From positions 1 through 15,930 of the forward strand of contig CAUTXO010000035.1 in assembly GCA_963542625.1 (NCBI GenBank): a stretch of 15,930 nucleotides of DNA, read 5' to 3'. This document shows positions 6,728 through 14,545 of the stretch, piece by piece (positions within the stretch are counted from its first letter, which is position 1; every line of letters begins with the position of its first letter). The stretch comes from CAUTXO01 sp963542625. Lineage in GTDB: Bacteria; Campylobacterota; Campylobacteria; Campylobacterales; SZUA-545. A program made the translations under genes and the position numbers. The notes beneath the pieces are model-generated. The model saw only the letters and a program-made list of their open reading frames with translations. It searched no databases and was not told where the DNA came from.

Positions 6728-9700
6728 TGAAAAATTTACTCATCTTTGCGGCTTTTGCGGTCTTTGCCCTAGCGGCGGACGTGCTGGTTATCTCAAGTTC
6801 GATGGGTCGCGCCACGCAAGACGCCAAACTTAACGCGATGAAGCAGATCGCGCAAGAAAACGGTATGAGCCTTGAATACCTTTTTGACACAGACATAAAC
6901 TCCACGCAAAAGCCACAGATCCTAAAGGGCTTTAAGGCGGTGGTTTTTGATAGCCTTGCGGGCGATATGATGCTAAAAACCCTGCTTGCTAGCTTTGAGC
7001 CTGAGATTGAGAGCGCGGACAAGGCGGCGATGATTATTCCGATGTTTTCACGCGGGAGCTCGCCCTTTCAGCGCAACATCACGCAAGAAGATCTAGCCAA
7101 GATCTACGCCTATTGGCATAACGGCGGGCGGGCAAACCTAACAAACCTTGTGCTCTTTTTAAAGGCTAAGATCCAAGGCGCGGACGCGCCACAAGATCTA
7201 GCCGCACCGCTTGTGCTGCCAGAAGAGGGGATCTACCACCCGCGCTCAAAGGATCTTGTGTTTAAAACGCTCAAAGAGTATCAAGATTTTATTAAACCAG
7301 CCGCGGGCGCAAAATACATCGGCATTTCTTTCCACCGCACTTCGCTTGTTTCTATCTCCACCGCGCACATTGATTATTTGATTGACTATTTTGAGAAACG
7401 GGGCTTTATTCCGATTGCCTATTTTACAAAGGTAGCGGGCGGGGATTTCATCGGCAAAAGCTTTATCACGCAAGATGGCCGCACGATTGTTGATGCCATT
7501 GTTACCTTTCAAATTATGATAATAGATCACGAGCCGCTCAAAGAAGAGTATAAAAAGCTAAACGTCCCCGTGTTGCACGCTTTCTACACGAATGAAACGC
7601 GCGCGGCGTGGGAGCAAGACACGCAGGGCGTAACATTTACAATGATCCCGATGTATTACATCATTCCTGAAACAATCGGCTACACAGACGCGATGATGGC
7701 GGCGTCGCAAGAAAATCACCAAACAAAGCCTATCGAGTATCAGATCAACTCCATTGCCAACAAGGCGATGAACCTATCCAAGCTGCGCCATATGCCAAAC
7801 GCTGAGAAAAAATTAGCCGTGATGTTTTACAACTACCCAGCGGGCATAAAAAATATGAGCGCTAGCAACCTAAACTTGCCAAAGTCTTTTGTGAAGCTCT
7901 TTAATGACCTAAAAGACGCCAATTATAGCGTGGAGAGTAAGCCCATTGAATTTTTCACAGAAGAAGTTACGAAAACAATCAGCGGGCTTTATGACGTTAA
8001 TTTTTATCCAAACGCCAAAAAAATGCTAGCAGAAGGCAGCGCGGGGCTGTATCCTTACGACGAATACATCAAAGAATTTTATAAATTGCCCGTGAAAACC
8101 CGCACGGAGATGATCCGCGTGTGGGGCTATCCGCTTGAATCTAAAATGCTTTATTACAAAGACAAAAAGTGGTATTTTTTAGTGCCGCGCATTAGCGTTG
8201 GCAACGTTACGCTTATGCCGCAGCCAAGACGCGGCGAGCGCGAGGATAGCATTCGCCAGAAAAATTTGGATATTTCACGCGATGACGCCAAGCTTTGGCA
8301 TAACCCAAGCGTGCCGATTAGCCACGCGTATTTGGCTAGCTACCTTTACGTCCGCAACGTTTTAAAAGCAGACGCGCTAATCCACTTTGGGACGCACGGG
8401 ACGCAAGAGTGGTCGGGCGGCAAGGAGCGCGCGGGCAGTATGTATGACGATATTTTTGCTGTGCTTGGGGATATGGTCGTGGTGTATCCATACATTACGA
8501 ACAACCTTGCCGAGGGCATTCAAGCCAAGCGGCGCGGGCGGGCAACGCTCATTTCCCACCAAACGCCACCCTTTGGCTTAGCGGGGACTTACGGCGAGCT
8601 TAGCGAGATTATGAGTCTGATGAATGAATACGAAAGCGTTGATGACGGGCTTGTGAAGTCGCAGCTAAAAGAAAAGATCACAGAAAAAGTGTTTAAGCTA
8701 AACATTCATAAAGATATGAACCTTGATGAGCAAAGCGTTAATGAGCATTTTAGCGCCTTTGTTGCCAAGGCGCAGGATTACATTTTGGCGCTAGGAAAGC
8801 AGGCGCAGCCGCTTGGAATGCACACTTATGGGACGTATCCTAAGCGCGAATTTTTGATTACGACGCTAATTCAAATGCTAGGCGGCGATTTTGTAGAAAA
8901 GGTAGAAGGCGACAAGAACTTTTTTGCCAAAAATTTTGAAGAGTTTAACGTGTCTAAAACCTACAAGCTCATTTCAGATTACGTCATCGACGGCAAGGAT
9001 CCAAAGGATCTTGACAAAAACCTTAAGATCTACATTGATACCGCCAAAACATATTATAAAGGTTTTAGGGATACAAAAGAAACCAAAAACCTTCTAAGGG
9101 CGCTAAACGGCGAGTATATAGAAACGGGCGTTGGCGGCGACCCGATACGAGATCCAAACAGTATGCCAACGGGCAATAATATGTATGGCTTTGATCCTAG
9201 CAAGGTACCAACAAAGGCCGCGTGGGAGACGGGCAAGAAGCTTATGGAAGATCTCCTAGCCAAAGAGTATGAAAAGAACAAGCGCTACCCGCAAAAGCTC
9301 GCGTTTAACCTTTGGTCGCTAGAAACAATGCGCCACCACGGGGTTTTGGAGTCGCAGATCTTATACGCAATGGGCGTGCGCCCCGTGTGGAATGAGACGG
9401 GCATTAGCAATAAATACATTCAAGACGTCGCGCATTCATTTTTGAAATCTTACTTGCCAGATGGCGTGAGTAGGTGGATAAGCTCCTTTATAACGCTCTC
9501 TAGGATTGAGTTTGTCTTAGATCTATTGCCTGAGAAATGGACGGCAACGGCAAAGAAAATGATCCGCCACTCAAAAGCCACGGCAAAGGGGCAGATAGAA
9601 GGCGTAGAAATTATTCCATACAGCGAGCTAAAACGCCCGCGAATTGACGTCGTCATTAGCGCCACGGGGCTTTACCGCGATACCTTTCCAGGCGCGATGA

Positions 9701-10839
9701 AATTAATTGCAGACGGCGTGGAGCAGGTTTCAAAGCTCAAAGAGCCAAACAACTTCTTGCGCCAAAACTCCCTTGCCTTGCAGAAAAAACTCTCCGCTAT
9801 GAAAGACATTAACGCCTCAGAAGCCGAGTATCTTTCTACTATTAGGATCTTTTCAAACAAGACGGGCAATTACGGCAGCGGCGTTGATGCAATCGACGAA
9901 ACGTCGCGTTGGGAGGACGACAAGCGCATTAGCCAAAATTACGTGCAAACGCTTGGCTATTACTTTGGTAACGACTCTTCGCGCTGGAGCGAGAAGCGCG
10001 TGGAGCTAGATCTATACAGCAAAAACCTAAGCGGCACAGAAGGCGTCGTGTTTTCGCGCACGTCCAACCTTTACGGCTTGCTAACAAGCGACGACCCGTT
10101 TGAATACTTCGGATCTATGGCAATGGCGATTAGAAACATAGACGGCAAAGCGCCGACTTCTTACATCTCAAACCTAAGAGATCCAAAGGACGCCAAGGTG
10201 CAAACGACGGCGGAATTTATGGCGCAGGAGCTAAGATCTAGGTATTTCCACCCGAACTGGGTGCAGAAAATGAAGGACGAAGGGCTTGGCGGGACTTCTA
10301 CCATTCTTGATGTGATGAATAATTTCTGGGGCTGGCAGGTGGTAGATCCAAACGTGATCCGCGACGACCAATGGCAAGAGTTTGTCGAAGTTTATGTAAA
10401 TGACAAATTTAATCTAAACATTAAAGAATGGTTTAAAGATATTAACCCAGATGCCTTTGCGCGCTTCCTTGAACGCATTATTGAAGCCAACCGCAAGGGG
10501 TATTTCAAAACCGACGCAGAGACGCTCAAAAAGCTTATAAAGGAATACAAAGAGCTACAAAACCGCTTCAACGTGCAAACTTTTAATGAAAAATTTAAGG
10601 ATTTTGTGCAAGATAAGGCGGTAGGTTTTGGGCTTTTAGCGCCGACTAGGGCAAGCGTGAAAACGCAAGAGCTTCCAAAGGTTAGCACGCCGCAGCCGCC
10701 AAAGGTAACGGGGCAAAAGCTAGAAAAACAGCAGCCAAACACGCTCACCGATGAATCAAGAGAGTATATTTTCATCGCGCTGATCTTAGGGCTCGTGCTT
10801 TTTGGCAGCATATACGAATTAAGGAGAAAATACGAATGA
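6727..10839 (+). CDS. hmuS: CobN/HmuS-family periplasmic chelatase, membrane-anchored
   Basis: The 1370-residue product belongs to the CobN/BchH large-subunit family. The signature HFGTHGTQEWSGGKERA is at about 553-569, with candidate metal or porphyrin ligands His553 and His557. Other CobN landmarks are MYGFDPSKVPTKAAWE (about 819-834), RPRIDVVISATGLYRDTFP (about 970-988) and the later NYGSGVDAI segment. Unlike cytoplasmic CobN it has a signal peptide (1 to about 17) and ends with a Pro/Lys-rich linker (about 1311-1345) and one helix (1347-1363) followed by LRRK. The body should thus lie in the periplasm. This layout matches HmuS of Bacteroidota heme operons, for which removal of iron from heme has been reported. 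No AAA+ CobS/CobT or ChlI/ChlD partner is present, which argues against cobalt insertion. Automated pipelines would probably label it cobN. GGAG lies eight bases upstream of the start. Confidence 0.88.
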   Translation: MKNLLIFAAFAVFALAADVLVISSSMGRATQDAKLNAMKQIAQENGMSLEYLFDTDINSTQKPQILKGFKAVVFDSLAGDMMLKTLLASFEPEIESADKAAMIIPMFSRGSSPFQRNITQEDLAKIYAYWHNGGRANLTNLVLFLKAKIQGADAPQDLAAPLVLPEEGIYHPRSKDLVFKTLKEYQDFIKPAAGAKYIGISFHRTSLVSISTAHIDYLIDYFEKRGFIPIAYFTKVAGGDFIGKSFITQDGRTIVDAIVTFQIMIIDHEPLKEEYKKLNVPVLHAFYTNETRAAWEQDTQGVTFTMIPMYYIIPETIGYTDAMMAASQENHQTKPIEYQINSIANKAMNLSKLRHMPNAEKKLAVMFYNYPAGIKNMSASNLNLPKSFVKLFNDLKDANYSVESKPIEFFTEEVTKTISGLYDVNFYPNAKKMLAEGSAGLYPYDEYIKEFYKLPVKTRTEMIRVWGYPLESKMLYYKDKKWYFLVPRISVGNVTLMPQPRRGEREDSIRQKNLDISRDDAKLWHNPSVPISHAYLASYLYVRNVLKADALIHFGTHGTQEWSGGKERAGSMYDDIFAVLGDMVVVYPYITNNLAEGIQAKRRGRATLISHQTPPFGLAGTYGELSEIMSLMNEYESVDDGLVKSQLKEKITEKVFKLNIHKDMNLDEQSVNEHFSAFVAKAQDYILALGKQAQPLGMHTYGTYPKREFLITTLIQMLGGDFVEKVEGDKNFFAKNFEEFNVSKTYKLISDYVIDGKDPKDLDKNLKIYIDTAKTYYKGFRDTKETKNLLRALNGEYIETGVGGDPIRDPNSMPTGNNMYGFDPSKVPTKAAWETGKKLMEDLLAKEYEKNKRYPQKLAFNLWSLETMRHHGVLESQILYAMGVRPVWNETGISNKYIQDVAHSFLKSYLPDGVSRWISSFITLSRIEFVLDLLPEKWTATAKKMIRHSKATAKGQIEGVEIIPYSELKRPRIDVVISATGLYRDTFPGAMKLIADGVEQVSKLKEPNNFLRQNSLALQKKLSAMKDINASEAEYLSTIRIFSNKTGNYGSGVDAIDETSRWEDDKRISQNYVQTLGYYFGNDSSRWSEKRVELDLYSKNLSGTEGVVFSRTSNLYGLLTSDDPFEYFGSMAMAIRNIDGKAPTSYISNLRDPKDAKVQTTAEFMAQELRSRYFHPNWVQKMKDEGLGGTSTILDVMNNFWGWQVVDPNVIRDDQWQEFVEVYVNDKFNLNIKEWFKDINPDAFARFLERIIEANRKGYFKTDAETLKKLIKEYKELQNRFNVQTFNEKFKDFVQDKAVGFGLLAPTRASVKTQELPKVSTPQPPKVTGQKLEKQQPNTLTDESREYIFIALILGLVLFGSIYELRRKYE

Positions 10840-11144
10840 AGCACATAGGCGCGCCATTGGTGGCGGTAATGGTAACAGTAGCGGCGCTTTTTGCGCACAC
10901 GCCGCTAATGAGTTGCATAGATGAAGGCGACGGCAGCGTTACTTGCGAGGGCGGTTTTAGCGACGGATCTAGCGCAGGCGGCGTGGATTTTCGCGTGGAA
11001 GCAGGCGGCAAGATCTTGTTAGAAACCAAGCTAAACTCGAGTAGCGAGGTCAATTTTAAAAAGCCCGATGGCAATTACACCGCCGTTTTTGACGCGGGCC
11101 CCGAGCACGTGGTGAAAATTCAGAGTAAAAACATATATAAGTAG
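10836..11144 (+). CDS. Small exported two-cysteine protein of unknown function
   Basis: This is a 102-residue protein. It begins with a signal peptide (hydrophobic to about residue 20, likely cleavage after LFA), then SCIDEGDGSVTCEGG with Cys27 and Cys37, which could form a disulfide or bind metal. It continues with a Gly/Ser-rich turn and an alternating pattern (VDFRV, KILLETKL, NYTAVF) that suggests a small beta-sandwich. The start overlaps the chelatase stop by four bases (ATGA) and has a strong AAGGAG nine bases before it, so this is a real gene. I do not recognise the family. Its position between the chelatase and a DUF4198 protein suggests a periplasmic accessory for metal or tetrapyrrole handling, by context only. 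Confidence 0.7.
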   Translation: MKHIGAPLVAVMVTVAALFAHTPLMSCIDEGDGSVTCEGGFSDGSSAGGVDFRVEAGGKILLETKLNSSSEVNFKKPDGNYTAVFDAGPEHVVKIQSKNIYK

Positions 11145-11150
11145 GTAAAA

Positions 11151-11960
11151 ATGAAAAAATCTTTTCTTTTTTTTGCGGCTTTTGGCTTTTTGTTTGCTGA
11201 TTATTTTCAGCTTTTATACACACCACAAACCTTGCTTGACGGCGGCAAAACCATCGAGATCCTAAGCGCCGTTATTCACCCCTACACGGGCAAGGAAGGG
11301 CTTGATATGGGCGTTCAGCACAGCGGTAAGGAACTTTTGGGCGTGGAAGAATTTTACGTGGTGCATAAGACCATCAAAGAAGATCTTAAAAAAACCTTGC
11401 AGCCTGTGAAATATAACGGCGAAAAAAAGAGCGTCAAGGGCTACAAGGCAAGCGTGCGCGTAAAACAGCTTGGCGACCACTTGTTCGTGCTAAAGCCCGC
11501 GCCGTTTTATTCGTCGATTGAGGGCGTGTATTTGCAGCCGATTACAAAGCTTGTTGTAAATGTCGGCGCAAAACCGAGCGACTGGGGCGACGAACTAGGG
11601 CTAGACGCGGAGATTGTCCCGCTTTCAAAGCCTTATGGGATCTGGGCTGGCTCGTCTTTTAGCGCTATGGTAAAGGCAAGCGGCATACCCGTCCCTTATG
11701 CTTCTATTGACGCAGAATTTTTGAATTACGACATAGATCTTGCGAGCCTTAAGCCCTCTAAACCTAAGACAAATCAGCAAAATCAGGCTATGCAAACGAT
11801 ACAATTTCGGGCTGATGAAGACGGAAAATTTACGTTTTTCTTGCCGCGCGCGGGCTGGTGGGCGATTTGCGCTGGCGGCGTGGGGCTTAAGAAGTCCTTT
11901 AAAGACAAGGAGCTAAGCCAAGACGCTTGCATTTGGGTGCAAGTTTCAAACGTTAAGTAG
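11151..11960 (+). CDS. Exported DUF4198-type protein, probable periplasmic metal-handling accessory
   Basis: This 269-residue protein has a signal peptide (1-16, cleavage after LFA). The mature part begins DYFQLLYTPQ and soon has HPYTGKEGLDMG, the pattern typical of DUF4198 proteins (relatives of NikM/CbiK-type components of nickel and cobalt uptake loci). Toward the C-terminus, GKFTFFLPRAGWWAICAG matches the end of the domain, with a Trp pair and Cys before it finishes. The body is beta-rich. The gene lies six bases after the preceding one and is the last in the operon, with only a weak AGG ribosome binding site. Family members are exported and often sit beside metal transporters. A role in binding the released metal or the tetrapyrrole is inferred. 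Assignment to DUF4198 rests on pattern memory, not a search. Confidence 0.75.
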   Translation: MKKSFLFFAAFGFLFADYFQLLYTPQTLLDGGKTIEILSAVIHPYTGKEGLDMGVQHSGKELLGVEEFYVVHKTIKEDLKKTLQPVKYNGEKKSVKGYKASVRVKQLGDHLFVLKPAPFYSSIEGVYLQPITKLVVNVGAKPSDWGDELGLDAEIVPLSKPYGIWAGSSFSAMVKASGIPVPYASIDAEFLNYDIDLASLKPSKPKTNQQNQAMQTIQFRADEDGKFTFFLPRAGWWAICAGGVGLKKSFKDKELSQDACIWVQVSNVK

Positions 11961-11993
11961 GTTGGGAAGCCGCCGTTTAAGGGCTAGTGGATC

Positions 11994-12037
11994 TTTGGCG
12001 CGGTTTATGCGGTTATGGTGCGCCAAATTTAAACCGC
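11994..12037 (+). terminator. Two overlapping inverted repeats after the operon; weak terminator candidate
   Basis: TTTGGCGC (11994-12001) pairs with GCGCCAAA (12020-12027) across 18 bases, followed by only three Ts. GCGGTTTA (12000-12007) pairs with TAAACCGC (12030-12037). The two stems share bases and exclude each other. They begin 34 bases after the last stop codon of the operon, the right place for a 3' end, but the T tract is too short for a confident intrinsic terminator. Confidence 0.35.
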
Positions 12038-12084
12038 TTGCTAAATTTACCAGTGCTTAAGATCTTGCACGTTTTGCATTGCAT

Positions 12085-12096
12085 TTAAGATCTTAA
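12085..12096. repeat. 12-base palindrome with AGATCT core
   Basis: TTAAGATCTTAA is a perfect 12-base palindrome. A second AGATCT in similar context lies 28 bases upstream at 12060 (CTTAAGATCTTG). Together with the hairpin near position 240 this shows that extended AGATCT palindromes also occur outside genes. Confidence 0.45.
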
Positions 12097-12135
12097 TCTT
12101 GCGCGCGCTCAAGACTTAAGCAAATTTACAGCGCC

Positions 12136-12166
12136 TTGGCAAGCTCAAAGATCCTAAGCTTGCCAA
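12136..12166. repeat. Perfect 10-base-arm inverted repeat
   Basis: TTGGCAAGCT (12136-12145) and AGCTTGCCAA (12157-12166) are perfect reverse complements around an 11-base loop that contains AGATCC. CCTAAGCTTG at 12153-12162 recurs in reverse complement at 255-264, next to the other strong hairpin, so the two may be relics of one dispersed element. As a terminator for the operon it would be late (over 170 bases after the stop) and lacks a T tract. Confidence 0.5.
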
Positions 12167-12344
12167 TTCAAGCTTGTCTTATAAAACTTCGCAGGTTTTG
12201 TGGGGATGTGCGTATTTTTCTAGTTCATTTATTATTGCAGTGGATAAGACTAGGTTTAACGCCAAACGCCACACTTTTAGTGCAAAATTAGCAATTGTTT
12301 GTAAGACCACTTAGCATTTTTACATAGTAAATTGCTGCATTTTG

Positions 12345-12371
12345 TATTTTTAGCCGCTAATTCTAAAAATA
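12345..12371. repeat. AT-rich 9-base-arm inverted repeat
   Basis: TATTTTTAG (12345-12353) and CTAAAAATA (12363-12371) are perfect complements with a nine-base loop. It is in the AT-rich stretch, where such repeats arise easily, and it has no gene partner. Its function is unknown. Confidence 0.25.
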
Positions 12372-12776
12372 GCATTTAGATTTTACACATTTAGCTTGTC
12401 TTGTTTGCCTGTATGCTTTTGTTGCTTAAAGCTTGCAGGGTTGTATTCGCATAAAGCCTACTACGGCTGCGTTTTTTAGTTTGGTAAAGATCGTATTCAA
12501 TTTATATATGTATATGATTGTTTATTTTTTTCCATTTTTTGTCAAAAGCTTTCAACCCCTAGCAATAAAGTTCAAAAAAGGAAAAATTTGATTATATCCA
12601 TCAAGATGATTTTTGTATTGAGTTTGTTGCTTGTAACACAATTGGGCATTTTTTGCTTCTGAGAGATTTTAATTATTCAAGAATATTTTGTTCATTTTCT
12701 TTGGCGCTGGGAAAATTATGATTTTCGTGCTTGTTGCTTTTGCCTTTGGTTGAATACGATGATATTATCATAAAAG

Positions 12777-13139
12777 CTATTTTGTAAAATATCTCGTTTT
12801 TAGTTCATACTCATCGTGTAAAATTTGATACGTCAGGTGTGATATTTGTTCTATCGCATTGCACCATTTATCGCGGTAGTATTGGCTAAAATTGTTACTA
12901 TCAAAGTTGTGCCTTTTATGTTTTGCTTCAAAAAAAATACGTTTTTTTCTGTGATAGTTACTAAATCCGAAAATCTCTGAGCCTCGTCATTCCTTGTCTT
13001 GCCTATCTTTTTTATTTTTTCTTTTGAAATGCTGCTCTAGTCAAACAGCATCTGTGAGTTCGTGAATAGCTGGCACGAGAGCTGAAAAAGACTGCTTTTT
13101 GTTGCTCAAAAATGGATAGTCACCAAAAATTTTGTTCAT
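12777..13139 (-). pseudogene. Remnant of an unrecognised gene of about 120 codons with two in-frame TGA codons
   Basis: From the ATG at 13139 one minus-strand frame gives MNKIFGDYPFLSNKKQS and continues with protein-like composition to TAG at 12777. It is interrupted only by TGA at codon 33 (13043-13041) and codon 51 (12989-12987). The last segment, from codon 52, is uninterrupted and includes HRKKRIFFEAKHKR and SQYYRDKW. Staying in one frame over 363 bases in DNA this AT-rich (where TAA and TAG are frequent) suggests a formerly real gene. Both stops could come from TGG (Trp) by a single G-to-A change. I do not recognise the family. A weak AAGAAAG is the only ribosome-site candidate. Below the TAG, further short gene-like pieces in changing frames suggest that a second decayed gene adjoined it. 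Confidence 0.45.
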
Positions 13140-13209
13140 ACAGAAACTTTCTTTTTGAAAATTCTAACCCCTGTTTTAAAAAATTTTTTGTTCTCATCAT
13201 TTTTAGTTT

Positions 13210-13259
13210 TTGTAGTGTTGCCTATGCGTGCGCGGGGTTGGTGCGCATTGGCACTACAA
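13210..13259. repeat. Long interrupted hairpin just downstream of murC
   Basis: TTGTAGTG (13210-13217) pairs with CACTACAA (13252-13259). Inside, CC (13221-13222) can pair with GG (13250-13251), and ATGCG (13224-13228) with CGCAT (13244-13248). It ends 17 bases from the murC stop codon, where a murC transcript would finish. On that strand the hairpin is followed by As, not Ts, so it is not a classical intrinsic terminator. It may protect the 3' end or mark the border of inserted DNA. Confidence 0.4.
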
Positions 13260-13276
13260 GCTAAGATCTGCTGGTG

Positions 13277-14545
13277 CTAAATGGCGGTGCGGAGTTGGCT
13301 TGTGATGTCGCCGGCGCCAAAGCCTATAGTTAAGCCATCTTGCAGCTCGCTTGCCACATCGGCAACGCTGGCAGCAAAAATGGGTTTGTAGCTTTTGAAA
13401 TGCTCTTGCAGCTTGACGTCTGCTTTGGTGTTTCCGGGCTCCCAAACGGGCAAAATGATGAGCTTTGAAGCGCCCTTAAAACACGCTTTAAAACCGTCTA
13501 AATTATCAAGCAGCCGTGAGTATTTGTGCGGTTGCCAAATGACCTTTACGCCGTTTATGCCTTGCATTGCCGCAAAGGCAAGCGCGGATTTTAGCGTGGC
13601 GCGGATCTCCGTTGGGTGGTGCGCGTAATCGTCAATGACGATACTTTTGCCGTCGTTTTTTATGATGTCAAAGCGCTTTTTTATGCCCTTAAAATCCTTT
13701 AAATTTTGCCTAATCGTCTTAAGATCCATCTCTTCTAGCGCGGCAAGAATAGCCAAAGCTGCATCAGCGGCTATGTGCTCGCCAAAGCCCCAAACGCTGA
13801 AGCTACCAAGATCTTGCAGCTCAAAGCTCGTGTATGGCTCGCCGTTTATGATCTTTAGCTCAACGTTTTTCACATCTTGCGGGTAGAGCCTTTGCGCGGG
13901 CGTATTTAGCCCGGCTAGGAAAGGATCCGCGCAGTTTATGACCCGCCGCGTGGCCTTATCCAAAAACTCCCTGTAATGCGCGTAAAATTTTTGCTCGTCG
14001 TAGTCGTAATGCTCCATATGCTCGGGCTCGGCGTTTGTTACGACGGCGCAGTAAGGGTTTGAGTGGATAAAGCTACCGTCGCTTTCATCAGCTTCAAAAA
14101 CAAGCGTTTTCTCGCCCGGTGAAAACACCGCGTTTGAGCCAAATTCCTTAGAAATCGCCCCGATGAGCGCGTTTTTTTTCAAAATGGACGCAAGTATTGC
14201 CGTGGTGGTGCTTTTGCCGTGCGCGCCGCAAACTGAATACACTTTGTAATCTTTCAAAAAATCAAAGAGCGCTTCTTGCCTTGATAGGATCTTTATCCCT
14301 CGCCGCGCGGCTTCTTTTATCTCGGCGTTTTCTTGCGTGATGATTGCCGAATGCACCACAAGATCTTGGTCTTTTATGACGCTTGGATCGTGCGGACAAA
14401 CGATATTCATACCTTCTTTTTTCAAGGCTTCTATGATGTATGATGATTGTATGTCGCTACCGCTTACTTCAAAGCCCCTAGACGCAGCAAGCCTTGCAAG
14501 GGCTGAGATCCCAATCCCGCCTATGCCGATAAAATGTATTTTCAT
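13277..14545 (-). CDS. murC: UDP-N-acetylmuramate--L-alanine ligase (MurC)
   Basis: This cytoplasmic ligase adds L-alanine to UDP-N-acetylmuramate with ATP, the first amino-acid step of peptidoglycan precursor synthesis. The N-terminal domain begins MKIHFIGIGGIGISALA, the UDP-substrate nucleotide-binding loop. CGAHGKSTTT at 106-115 is the Mur ATP-binding loop (Lys111), FEADESDGSF provides the central acidic residues, and DDYAHHPTEIRAT and WQPHKYSRL are the conserved C-terminal domain motifs. The length of 422 residues is at the short end for MurC but shows no missing block. The start ATG overlaps the stop of the aminotransferase by four bases (ATGA), so it is translationally coupled. A sister Mur ligase such as MurD is excluded by the MurC-type N-terminus. 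Confidence 0.95.
   Translation of the reverse strand: MKIHFIGIGGIGISALARLAASRGFEVSGSDIQSSYIIEALKKEGMNIVCPHDPSVIKDQDLVVHSAIITQENAEIKEAARRGIKILSRQEALFDFLKDYKVYSVCGAHGKSTTTAILASILKKNALIGAISKEFGSNAVFSPGEKTLVFEADESDGSFIHSNPYCAVVTNAEPEHMEHYDYDEQKFYAHYREFLDKATRRVINCADPFLAGLNTPAQRLYPQDVKNVELKIINGEPYTSFELQDLGSFSVWGFGEHIAADAALAILAALEEMDLKTIRQNLKDFKGIKKRFDIIKNDGKSIVIDDYAHHPTEIRATLKSALAFAAMQGINGVKVIWQPHKYSRLLDNLDGFKACFKGASKLIILPVWEPGNTKADVKLQEHFKSYKPIFAASVADVASELQDGLTIGFGAGDITSQLRTAI

Larger units (their letters stand above)
11961..13276. other. AT-rich intergenic region with repeats and a gene remnant
   Basis: These 1.3 kb lie between the convergent operon end and murC. No intact gene is supported. The first 200 bases are GC-moderate and contain inverted repeats and AGATCT sites. 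From about 12170 the base composition falls sharply (a sampled 60-base line near 12661 is about 28% G+C), all frames on both strands carry frequent stops, and no RGATCY motif occurs until 13264. A gene remnant (12777-13139, minus) lies inside, and on the same strand below it short coding-looking pieces in shifting frames continue to about 12590. The stretch looks like decayed, possibly acquired DNA. Confidence 0.55.

Noticed and set aside
6618..7022. 134-codon minus-strand frame across the DUF2149/chelatase junction
   Set aside because: It crosses two real genes on the other strand and its composition mirrors their codons.
6727..10839. Reading the CobN homologue as the cobalt-inserting subunit of aerobic cobalamin synthesis
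   Set aside because: It has a signal peptide and a C-terminal anchor placing it in the periplasm, has no AAA+ partner genes, and sits with a TonB receptor and motor.
10392..10898. 168-codon minus-strand frame opposite the end of the chelatase gene
   Set aside because: It lies antisense to conserved chelatase coding sequence and the next gene, with no motif; it is a shadow frame.
12930..12937. A8 run in the AT-rich region as a second phase-variable tract
   Set aside because: It lies in a gene remnant already broken by stops, and A runs of this length are common in such DNA.
12777..13139. Selenocysteine at the two TGA codons of the remnant
   Set aside because: There are two sites in a short unknown protein in decayed DNA, with no selenoprotein-like motif and no evident insertion hairpin after either; mutation of Trp codons is simpler.
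12150..13263. Absence of RGATCY as proof that the AT-rich stretch is foreign
   Set aside because: A longer gap without the motif (about 7257-8996) occurs inside the chelatase gene, so absence alone is weak evidence.
11961..13276. CRISPR array, tRNA or insertion sequence in the gene-poor region
   Set aside because: I see no regularly spaced repeats, no cloverleaf with a T-loop motif, and no transposase motif or terminal repeats with target duplications.
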